DNA from: Muricea muricata
Lineage: Eukaryota > Cnidaria > Anthozoa > Malacalcyonacea > Plexauridae
DNA length: 64,000 nt
NCBI GenBank assembly: GCA_963855995.1
Contig: OY979717.1
Coordinates: 26,059,746 to 26,123,745 of the forward strand
Direction of reading: 5' to 3'
Both the position numbers and the translations under genes were made by a program. This document shows, in pieces, positions 55,095-64,000 of this stretch (position 1 is its first letter; each line of letters opens with the position of its first letter). A model generated the notes under the pieces. That model saw only the letters and a list, made by a program, of their open reading frames with translations, had not been told where the DNA came from and searched no databases.

Positions 55095-55885
55095 CTGTTT
55101 TGTCTTTCTATTAGTTTGCCGTCTTTCTTGTGGCCTTTGCAGTGCAAATTTGACGTAACTGTAACAAAATACCTTGCAAGGTCTTCATTTTTCGAGCTAT
55201 TTTTTGCAAAATAGATTTGACGTCTGAATTAAAACAAAAACCGCGTTTCTTCTAATGTCGCCATCTCCACTCCCATGCGTTAACTGTCGCTGCTTTTCTT
55301 CAATTCCTAATTTTGAATTTTTTTGCTCGCGTGGCATTAGAATCTCTAGCTAGCACCAAAGCTTTTAGCGTAAAGCGAAAAAGACGGATGCCGCTGTGTG
55401 AAAATGTTAAAGTATTCGATGTGTTTACTTTTTCTATTTAGCGCGTACCTCGTCTTTCAGTTCCTGGCTAATGAGCTGTTTTTAACTTTAGCTCGCACTA
55501 CAAAAGCGTAATTTCGTTTCGCTTTTGTTGTGCGGAAATGGTCTTAGAAGGCACGTTATTTACTGTACTCTTAGCTTGAATACACATTTTGACATTTTTT
55601 GATGAATTCGTTTTGAGACCGTTTCACGTCTTAACTTTTTAAGTATCTCCTTAAGCACTTTTTAAGCATGTCCTTAAGTAATTCTTAAATAATTTTTAAG
55701 TACCTTTCTAAGTATGTTTTGTTAGGGAAACCGAGGCAAATAATAACGTGAAGCTTCGTTGTTCCAAATATACTTAACAGAACTTAAAATTGCTGAAAAA
55801 ATTGAATACGAAAACCAATGTAGCTTGAGAGATTTTATTCCTCATTAATGAACCGGACTCACTTTCCAACCTGTAAATGTTGCAA
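55095..55885. other. Non-coding sequence upstream of the LINE
   Basis: Repeated CTTAAGTA/TTTTAAGTA-type words near 55640-55720. No gene was recognised. Confidence 0.35.
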
Positions 55886-55887
55886 CA

Positions 55888-57540
55888 GTTTACAGGTTTG
55901 TAACCAAATTAAATACTTCTAAATCTACAGGTACTGATGAAATCTCAGCTAAAGTATTAAAGGTTGCATCTCCTTCTATAGCAGAGCCTTTAACAAGGAT
56001 TTTTGATATGTCTATTGTTTCTGAATTTCCCAGCGGAATGGAAAGTAGCACGAGTGACCCCAATTTTTAAGAAAAGTCAAGGTTCCATGTTAGATAACTA
56101 TAGACCAATTTCAATTTTACCTGTGGTTAGCAAACAGATGGAACGGATTCTGTACGATCAAATTTGTAACTGCTTAATGGAGCAGAATATTCTTTCGGGA
56201 CATCAGTTTGGTTTTAGACAATTTCATTCTACAACTACTACACTTTTAGATTGTACCAATGAATGGTACATTAATATGGGCCGTGGTCTGTACAACATAG
56301 CTGTTTGAAGAAAGCATTCGATACTGTTAATCATGAAATACTTTTACGTAAGTTTGAAAGATATGGCTTTGGTAAAAAAGCCGTGGCGTTACTTCGTAAT
56401 TGCTTAACAAATCGAACACAGCGATGTCAACTAAATGGAATGCTTTCACATCAGAGAGGAATAACTTGCGGTATTCCTCAGGGAAGTATACTTGGCCCTC
56501 TTCTGTTTATTATCTATATATGTGATTTGCCAAGTTGTCTCGAACATGCCAGCTTACAGCTGTTGGGCAAACATTAAACATAGCAGAAGAGATAGCGAAT
56601 AAAGACTTGAATAATGTTAAAGCTTGGTTGTCTTCAAACAAACTTATTTTAAATATTGCGAGAATGGAATATATACTTATTTGGTCACGTCCTAAGATAA
56701 GTAGCATTAATGTCCAACCTACAGTTAAGATCGACACACGTCCCATCAAAAGAGTAAAATGCACTAAATTGTTAGGAGTTGAAATTGAGGAGCACCTGAA
56801 ATGGGAAAAACATGTTGATCATATTGTTAGTAAAGTATCATCTGGGATCGGTGCGATAAAAGGGCTTAAAGAATTAGTAGACCGGAATACTTTAGTGCTG
56901 GCAAACAATGCATTTATACAGCCGCATTTTGATTATTGTTTTGAGGTTTGGGATGAGCTTGACAAAGGTTTCATTGAAGGTCTCCAAAAATTACAGAATC
57001 GAGCGGCTAGATTAATTATGAATTTCCAATATGAACATGAACAGTCTATCTTAGCTCGTACATCTCTGGGTTGGACATCTCTTAAAGAACGTAGAGCAGT
57101 AGTGAAAGCCAGGCTAATGTACAAAACAGTAAATCAGTTAGCTCCACTAAGACTGTGTGACATCTTTCAACTTTCTGACAATATGAATAACTATTATCTA
57201 AGAGGTTCTTCAACTGGGCTCTTTATTCCCAGGCCCAAGACAGAATTTGTTAAAAAAAGTTTCAGTTATAGTGAGGTGAAATTATGGAATAGGATACCGA
57301 AAGATATGTGAAGTTTGGTATCGTATGACTCATTTTGTAAAAATCTTTGATCTTCGGCCTCTGCCTTCAAATTTAGTTTTTGAATTAACTTTGTAGTGTG
57401 ATTTAGAGTATCGTATTAATATAGAATAGTTTGTATGTATTAATTGGTAGTATAGTTAAATTGTAAATGTCAGCTCGCCTCTCTTAGAAATTAGCATTTG
57501 TTGATTGAGATTAGTGTGCTAAAATAAAGTTGATCATTCA
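55888..57540 (+). pseudogene. CR1/jockey-like LINE ORF2 fragment lacking both catalytic Asp motifs
   Basis: Plus-strand RT: FVTKLNTSKSTGTDEISAKV, PAEWKVARVTPIFKKSQGSM, LDNYRPISILPVVSKQMERI, ILSGHQFGFRQFHSTTTTLL, then NIAV and a TGA immediately before KKAFDTVNHEILLRKF. The FLDL preceding KKAFD, which holds the first metal-binding Asp, is missing. GITCGIPQGSILGPLLFIIY and CDLPSCLEHASLQL run straight into VGQTLNIAEEIANKDLNNVK without the YADDT that belongs between them (near 56558). The C-terminal part (LLGVEIEEHLKWEKHVDHIV; RNTLVLANNAFIQPHFDYCF; LQNRAARLIM; GWTSLKERRAVVKARLMYKT; SEVKLWNRIPKDM, stop 57311) is open for 258 codons. The 3' UTR ends near AAAATAAAGTTGATCATTCA. 5'-truncated. Confidence 0.92.
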
Positions 57541-57843
57541 TTTACTGAATAAAATTCCATCGCTTACATTGTGGCACCACGTTCATAGATTCGCTATTTA
57601 ATGCGTGCGGATTGCACGCCATGGTAACAGTTTGAGTAGTTGAAAATAATGAAATTGACCGTACAATGGAAAGAACTATTTGCACGGTTCCATTGCACGA
57701 TCGTAAAAATGGAAATTTCTGTTTTATGTCATGTGATCGAAAATAGCCAATTAAATCGCGATAATTTAACAAGGCGTTGTATAATATAGGAGGATGGTCT
57801 TTGATTGTGACACGGGCTACAGGACAGGCGCATTGCGACACTT

Positions 57844-58377
57844 TTTACGTACGTAAGTAAGAAAATTATTAAAATGTTATAAACCGTCGTTTGTGGGCGT
57901 GCTATGCTTTTTAGCGAATCAACTTTCGCAATTCCATGTCACATGACCGATTTAAATCGTTATAGGCGGGAAGCATCACCACACATCATTGAAATATATG
58001 GCTCAGTGTTGCTAGGTCACGGAATATTAACGTTTGTGCCATATATGGAAGTATGGGACACCATACCATACCATACCAGTACCATATTGGGAAGTGTCAC
58101 TGCATCCAGCCTTTGACGAAACACGCCCACAATGTTCCTACCCTTTTATTTTTCTCCTATTTTTCTTCGCCGTCTTATTATTTTGCCGGGGGGATGGAAA
58201 TTGTGATTGATTCAATATGGCGACGATGTATAACAGAACAAGGATTTGTATTTCACTATTTCCGAACGAAATCACGACGTTTAGAACACTCCCATCATTT
58301 GAATATCTAAATAACTCATGAGTAAGTAGAATACGGTTTATAACATTTTAATAATTTTCTTATTTACGTTCGTAAAC
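57844..58377. mobile_element. MITE with TTACG-start inverted repeats
   Basis: ACGTAAGTAAGAAAATTATT, AAAATGTTATAAACCG on the left recurs inverted at 58335-58377. The outer sequence (GGGCTACAGGACAGGCGCAT at 57814) also recurs inverted near 58730-58757, suggesting a second, larger inverted pair. No ORF. Confidence 0.6.
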
Positions 58378-58384
58378 AATATCC

Positions 58385-59830
58385 AGGCTCAAACTGGCCT
58401 ATGTGCCACTGTGCCATGGCACATGGACCCCTACTAGGACATAAAATGGGCCCTTGACAATTGTTGTTTAATTTCCGTATTTGTAAACATTCAAAGATGT
58501 TTAAAACAGACTATCAGGCAGTACGAAACGAAAATAAAAGAGACCGGATGGGAATGATTTGGAATTTTTGAACTCTTCAGGGGAGCGGTTAAATAACTCA
58601 TCATGTTCTCTCCAGAATACCATAAAATCTTCACCTAAAACATTCAGGACAGCAAAACATTTCAGGGCTCCGCTCAGTGCTAGAATGGCAAGGCCCCTTA
58701 ATTGGGGCCAGTCCGAGTCTGACATTATCGCAATGCGCCTGTCCTGTAGCCCGAGATTGTGACTTGAGAAAATGTCGAATGATATTTGATCTTTTTGTAT
58801 TTTCCTCGAGAAGTGAGTGAAGAAATATAGGATAACAACCGAATGGAAGGTCTTTCATTGAAATTCAAGTTTTAATTTTAATAAAGACCGATGACGAGGT
58901 TGTTATGTTGTTTATATGCCCACCACATCCATTTTCTATTGTTCTCAAAGAGTTTTGGTGGGTTTTGAATGGCTATTGTTTGTTATTTGTTTAACTTTAA
59001 GCGCAAGTGATTAACGTTCTGTCATTAACGGACATAACATTACGTCAATTGTCTATTTGAGATCTTTTGTTATGGTTGTGTAAAATGGGTCTACGTGCTT
59101 TCGTAGGTGTGAACTGTTCTGCGCTATAGGTTTGCACTAGTTTTAAATTAGACGAAGAAGTAATGGCGTCCGGCAGTTTGATCCAGGAATGTACATTACT
59201 CTGTCAAGAACACAACAAGAACGATCTTTTCCATTAGATGACTTGTACAAGATGTTTGGGCTTTCGCTGGCGAGATAAAGGAAGTCGAAGAGCAACCAAG
59301 TGTGACAGGTTGTGATCGCTTTTCCCATCGAATATCTGATACAAAAGTTCGGGCAAAGATTTATAACTGTCTGCCAAAGCAACAAGATACAAAGATAAAT
59401 GAGCCGTTGCGTAGCGATGTGAGATTGAAGATAAGGGATGTACGGAAAATAAAATAGGAGAAAATGAGAGTTCAAGCGCAAGGGTCGGTGCTGATAAGTC
59501 TTCGCTAAACGTAGATTCTAGTTTTGTTATTAATTGAAATATCAGTGTACTTGGTGTATGTTATGAATGCATTTTGGGTAGTTTTAGTTGTATTCCCGTC
59601 TATGAATATCGAATAGCACTTTTATGTTTTGGTAATGCTCAGTATTATATGTAAAATTGCAAGTCTTGAATTCAGTTTCAAGACCTAAACCGGGTCTTGA
59701 ATTTGAATGTAAAACCCCTACCGGGTTTTGCAATTTCAGCCGCGCATTCAAAAACTGCTTCCAGCTTTCAAAACGAGGTCTTAAGTCGAAAATCAAAACC
59801 GATTGGGAACAATAGAAAATGGGTGCGGTG
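58385..59830. other. No recognised gene
   Basis: Short frames only. Small self-complementary words around 59650-59710 (AAGACC and CGGGT). Nothing can be assigned. Confidence 0.4.
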
Positions 59831-59837
59831 GGTATAT

Positions 59838-59985
59838 AGAGATTACTTCATGGTTGGTGAGTGCGTACGATTTTTATTCACGAGTTGTGAAGGATCGTTA
59901 AACGAACGAGTGAGCACAGCGATCCTTCACAACGAGTGAATAGTAAAAATCGTACAAACGAACCAACCATGAAGTAATTTGCTTA
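59838..59985. repeat. Foldback hairpin upstream of the b561-like gene
   Basis: Arms ATTACTTCATGGTTGGT, CGTACGATTTTTA, TTCAC and GTTGTGAAGGATCG pair with the inverted copy around AACGAACGAGTGAGCACA. A further related inverted segment (TATATAGAGATT / AATCTCTATATA) occurs at 60455-60470. Confidence 0.7.
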
Positions 59986-60259
59986 TTATATGAGTATAAA
60001 GATGAGTGTATATAGAAATACGGATATATCTTACTGACAAAAACAAACACACAAGCAAAATATCAAAATGGAATTTCTTACCATTTATTGCTTTGTTTTC
60101 TTGCTGAAAATGAAACCATGAGGTTCATTCCAAGTTAATGAGGCCACGAATGTCGTCTTTATGATTTTAGGTGGTTGTTCTATCAGTGAAATTGTCTTAA
60201 ATCTCTCTTTTCGGTGAGTTAAAAAAATGCTTGTAAAATCAGACTCCATGTTTACACTA

Positions 60260-60440
60260 GCCTGCGAGCAGGTGTTGCACGTTCGGTTCAGCCAATCAGA
60301 ACATTGAACGATAAATTTTCACTGGTGAAAAAACATCGTTCGTCCAATCAAAGGCCGTGAACGATGATTTTTCACCGAGTCAAATTTTATCGTTCTTGAT
60401 GCCGATTGGCTATTGCTAATTTGGAACGATTATTACGCAC
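60260..60440. repeat. Inverted repeats rich in AACGAT and CCAATCA
   Basis: GAACGATAAATTTTCAC and GTGAAAAAACATCGTTC, then GAACGATGATTTTTCACC and AAATTTTATCGTTC, alternate in opposite orientation. CCAATCA boxes occur at 60291 and 60342. This may be a MITE, or could contribute promoter elements to the gene at 60821; only position supports the latter. Confidence 0.4.
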
Positions 60441-60820
60441 AGCCATATCGATGAATAAATCTCTATATACTCATATAATAAATAAAGAAAGGAGTTTTAT
60501 AAAATATAGTATGCCAGAGACTGGAAGCCATTTTCATCTTGTGTAGTGCGGATGAGTTTTCGTATTGTGAGGCATTCTTTGATTATGCTGTGTCAGAATA
60601 TCTCTAAGAGTAGAAATAATATGATGAACAAAAATAAGCTTTCGTATCAAGACATAATCTTGGGTGCAAATAGCACAAGGATAAAAGAAATAGTATAAAG
60701 TTTTTGCCGCCAGGAAAATTAAGTCTCTTCTGAAGTGTTAATGTTGAAAACCGAATCTTTAGATAATCGTATTTTACTTTATTTTTAGACTATCAAACTA
60801 TTGAAAGAAATATTGAAAAC

Positions 60821-61933
60821 ATGGCTACACGTTTATTGCTACTACTTGCCGCTATCACATCGTGGGGCGGTGCAAACGCTGCACGAGAGGTCTGCGTGGA
60901 AGGCTTCGTGATGGACAAATACTGCGTCGACCGCGGTACCCTCCTTGATAAGAAAGACGTCGAGACACTAGAAAATCCGGAGAAGCATTCAGTTCACTGT
61001 TTAGTGGATATCAGTCTGTGCTACAAAAGCGGCTATTACATGTTGCTGCCCAATCCGAGTGGATCCCCCGCTTACGGCTACGCTATTCGTTTTGACGACG
61101 CCGGGAACCAGAAGGTGATTGAGGTAGCCCGTGCCCATGGTACCTGCAATACCTGTGGGAACCGTGGTACCGTCGGACAAGGTTTCCGTGGAACCTTCTT
61201 TGGGACTATCACCCAAGGGTCTACTGATTCGGAGCCAGCCGTGTTTGCTATAAAAAATATGACCGTCTCGCCAAAAGCACTAGACCCGAACAGTACGTCA
61301 GACGGGTGTCCAGGAGGAGCTGATAAGCTAAATTTGACGCTCTTTACCGAATCGGGTAGGTTCGAAACACCCAGTATCGCACATGGTAGCTTGATGATTA
61401 TCGGCTGGGGTTTCCTCTTACCAACTGGAGTCGCTTCTGCCCGTTTACTGAAGCATCGACCCAACGCACTTTGGTTCAAGATACATCGCATTATGCAGAT
61501 TTTTGGTCTGGTTGTGGCGATCTGTGGATGGGCTGTCGCTCTTGCCGAGTTTGATGTCTTCGTGGGCCCCGGTACTGGCTCGTACAACCATGGTGTTTTA
61601 GGGATGACTGTTATGATCCTTGGTCTTCTTCAACCTCTCAACGCTCTCATCCGTCCTCATCCACCAGAGGCTGGCGAAAAGCGTCCTCTCAAGCGTCTCA
61701 TTTGGGAAATCGTACACAAGTCCTCAGGTTATATTGCCGTCATCCTAGCTGCAGTTACTATTTGTTATGGAACATTCGTCATTTGTTGTCACAATACGGA
61801 ATTCCGAGCTGCCTGGATTGTCACTCTAGTTTGGGTTCTTGTTTTCTCTCTGTATTGTTTATTCGATAGTTACCGGTATAAAAAAAAATCTGCTAATGTG
61901 AGTGTGACCGGCCAGAATAATCAGATGAGTTAA
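60821..61933 (+). CDS. Cytochrome b561-family membrane protein (ferric reductase-like), intact, 370 aa
   Basis: Signal peptide at residues 1-20 (ends GGANA). An extracellular cysteine-rich region (about 21-180) has Cys at 25, 35, 60, 67, 109, 112 and 163 and N-glycosylation sequons at 146, 157 and 171. Then about five membrane segments (187-206, 223-243, 257-277, 303-322, 331-349) and a short basic cytoplasmic tail. His188 (AHGSLMIIGWG), His222 (KIHRIMQIFG), His257 (YNHGVLGM) and His299 (IVHKSSGY) match the four heme-ligand histidines of cytochrome b561 domains, with conserved RPH. Such proteins move electrons across membranes, often to ferric iron; substrate here is inferred. The coding sequence has no intron. 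TTATTTTTAG at 60780-60789 just upstream could be the acceptor of a 5' UTR intron. Start context AAAACATGG is good. Less AT-rich than its surroundings, supporting real coding. Confidence 0.92.
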   Translation: MATRLLLLLAAITSWGGANAAREVCVEGFVMDKYCVDRGTLLDKKDVETLENPEKHSVHCLVDISLCYKSGYYMLLPNPSGSPAYGYAIRFDDAGNQKVIEVARAHGTCNTCGNRGTVGQGFRGTFFGTITQGSTDSEPAVFAIKNMTVSPKALDPNSTSDGCPGGADKLNLTLFTESGRFETPSIAHGSLMIIGWGFLLPTGVASARLLKHRPNALWFKIHRIMQIFGLVVAICGWAVALAEFDVFVGPGTGSYNHGVLGMTVMILGLLQPLNALIRPHPPEAGEKRPLKRLIWEIVHKSSGYIAVILAAVTICYGTFVICCHNTEFRAAWIVTLVWVLVFSLYCLFDSYRYKKKSANVSVTGQNNQMS

Positions 61934-62490
61934 AAGGTCAACATACATACAGACGTACATTCATAGACATAAGATCTTTTGATTATCTTACTAATGTCTT
62001 CCTAACAAAGTCAATCATTCGAAAAATGCATTATTCTTTCACCCGATATTGCTATAATTGTGCTCAGGCAAAGGAAAAAACGAGAATAGTTCAGCCAGTA
62101 GGAGGGGAGAAGTATCAACTTCAGTTTAACTTACAAGCCCTTATAGCTATACGTCTTGAAACCTTGGAGCGTTAATAACCTATAAACTATAAATTCAAAG
62201 CATATTTCTTACATCAACATCACTTTTTTGAGCTGCACCGATTAGCATAGCTGGCTTTTGAAAATTCGGAAAAAAATTTCACCGGTAAATTATGTAGCTT
62301 ATGACGTCAAGCAGGGACCAAACCCATTTTAGAGAAAAATGGCACCATAGGTTTTTTCATCCATACCAACCCAAGAATCGAAAAAAAAACAAGAAAATTG
62401 CTTGTATCCAATTGCTGCACACGAAAAACATATAGTGTCGGATATTATTTGTTGCCCCCGAAAATCCCCCAATATAAACGCATTCAAATT
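61934..62490. other. 3' flank of the b561-like gene
   Basis: Presumed 3' UTR and beyond. The first clear AATAAA on the plus strand is at about 63016, so the poly(A) site is either distant or uses a variant signal. Confidence 0.35.
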
Positions 62491-62494
62491 TCAG

Positions 62495-62709
62495 GCCCAG
62501 TTTAAACGAGGATGAGAGTTGAGAAGCGAGAGTTCGCACGAGAGTTTCGTCAACTGTCAGATGCTTCGGTCAAACTAGGATAGTTCACGAGAGTTCGTGA
62601 GAGTAGGCCAGCTGTTAATAGAGTTAATAACAGTGAATGAGATTTGGCGGTCAAACGCTAGTGACTTGCAACTCTCATCAACTCTCATCCTCGTTTGACT
62701 GGGCCTTTA
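62495..62709. mobile_element. 215-bp MITE
   Basis: Ends AGGCCCAGTTTAAACGAGGA (TGAGAGTTGA) and AGGCCCAGTCAAACGAGGAT (GAGAGTTGA, reversed). The interior is rich in GAGAGTT words in both orientations. The target duplication is unclear. Confidence 0.8.
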
Positions 62710-62719
62710 GAAATGAATA

Positions 62720-64000
62720 TTTATAGACTAGAATCTCGGCACCACTTTGTCACTTGAAGTGAAAAGTATCTGCGTCTATTTAAAATCTTAAATCTCTTCT
62801 CGTAAAAACAAGTGGAAATTTTCCCCCTCCTATGAATGCTTATATGATGTGTATCTTTGCAGTTTCGCACATGCTTCTTTGTCCTTGATGGACAGTTCGT
62901 TATGAATTAACATATTACATGTATTTTAAATATAAACCTATTTATGTTATCAGTCTACGACACTGAGTGCCCTTGACTAACAGGGGCCTGGTCTTGATTA
63001 TAAATGTTGTTATGGAATAAAGTCGATATGGAACAAACAAAAAAAATTCTAAGAATAACACAGACGTTGGGGGGCATGAAATTTTTTGTGGGAGAATCTG
63101 TAGTATTTCTGTAACTAGAATGATCGATGTGCTTATCTTCTAAAAAGTTGTCTTGCGCCTGCTGAGTTAGTTTGAAAACTCACAAGAAAAAGTTACAGCA
63201 ACCTTTTCAATATCAGAATCAATATTCGGTTATTTAACTCGACCATAATTTGCACCAGCTTTCTTACAAGAATTTGATTACGAAATGTCATTTTCAACTC
63301 AGTTTCAACAAGAAGACTATCATTTGATAATTTACTGTGGCACGTTTCATATTAGTGCAATTGCATGCATGGAAAAGTTGATTCAAGACAACAATTGTGT
63401 ATCGACTTTTTTATCGCTCTTGATATAAAGATTAGTCAACAGCATTCCATGAAAAATTAATACTCCTTTTTTCGCGTTGATTGGACAATAATACAGTATT
63501 CATTGTTGGTGGGGGAAGCTGTCACAATCAAAATAGGCTAAATTTGTTTTATATCCTAAAATCATTGTCTTGCTGGTCTACTAATTGCAAGGTAGTGTCG
63601 CAATTATGCACAGCTTGTTACAGCAAATAGGAATGATCAGCAGCCCCTCCCCCCTACTTCGTTTAAATCTTTTTAAATTTAAAACAAGTTCTAACTGCTT
63701 CAACAAATACAAACTAGACCTTATAAGAAGAATATATTATGTGTTTTTATACTTTACTAGTTTGATGGGTGACAGATGGATTTAGGCTTTTGGGTACACG
63801 CATGTATGAAAAATGCTTAACTATGAAGCAGCCCTTGGTTGGAAAAAACGATGATCAATTAGCACCCCTTTCCCAGAATTTAATTTACCTTAAAGTGCAT
63901 ATGAAAGAATTTTTATTTGTTCCCTAAAAAATCGGCCATGACGAGACGATTCGAATGATGTATATCATTATTTGATAGGACAAATACTTCCAGAGATATT
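62720..64000. other. No recognised gene
   Basis: AT-rich sequence without repeat pairs or coding motifs. Confidence 0.4.

Noticed and set aside
61078..61587. A 169-codon minus-strand open frame
   Set aside because: Antisense to the b561-like gene; long because the host gene is relatively GC-rich.

Overview
The window is an AT-rich stretch of an animal nuclear genome. Evidence for this is spliced genes with GT/AG introns, metazoan transposon families (BEL/Pao, Penelope-like, CR1-like LINE, THAP/P-element, hAT, MULE-like, Tc1/mariner-like) and a metazoan-type cytochrome b561 membrane protein. The mix resembles an early-branching invertebrate such as a cnidarian or sponge, but no single-copy marker settles the species. 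No rRNA, tRNA, CRISPR or prokaryotic operon was seen.

Layout. 1-10.1 kb is a pile-up of minus-strand BEL/Pao retrotransposon debris (copies A and B), with a Tc1/mariner-like relic, a small perfect foldback and a MITE inside it. 10.1-12.2 kb holds two plus-strand LINE reverse transcriptase fragments and a minus-strand Penelope-like GIY-YIG fragment followed by a predicted type I hammerhead ribozyme. 13.3-15.7 kb is a DNA transposon with long terminal inverted repeats and a 7-bp target duplication. A second hammerhead candidate is at 16.6 kb. 18.3-20.7 kb is a decayed P-element/THAP9-like transposase. 21.3-24.2 kb is BEL copy C, followed by a hAT-type fragment. 25.8-32.1 kb is a MULE-like transposase relic split in two by BEL copy D, whose two LTRs are recognisable. 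32.4-36.7 kb is a decayed THAP-containing transposase-like gene with an internal 1.1-kb out-of-order duplication.

40.0-49.0 kb is the most interesting part. It is a TA-flanked, two-gene Tc1/mariner (IS630)-like transposon: a plus-strand ORF with a CCHC-like knuckle and coiled coil faces a minus-strand DDE transposase. The transposase is broken by two later insertions. One is a 0.76-kb foldback element with a 9-bp target duplication. The other is a 4.1-kb TA-flanked element with long inverted repeats that itself carries an apparently intact four-exon gene of unknown function.

49.3-55.1 kb is a series of MITEs and foldbacks with readable target duplications (10 bp, TTA, 8 bp), plus a 1-kb minisatellite of 9-bp units open in frame on both strands. 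55.9-57.5 kb is a CR1/jockey-like LINE whose two catalytic aspartate motifs are each removed by a short deletion. The only clearly intact host-like gene is at 60.8-61.9 kb: a secreted/membrane cytochrome b561-family protein with four predicted heme-ligand histidines and an uninterrupted coding sequence.

Most coding signals are pseudogenes in several frames. The history is serial nesting of elements rather than a working gene cluster.
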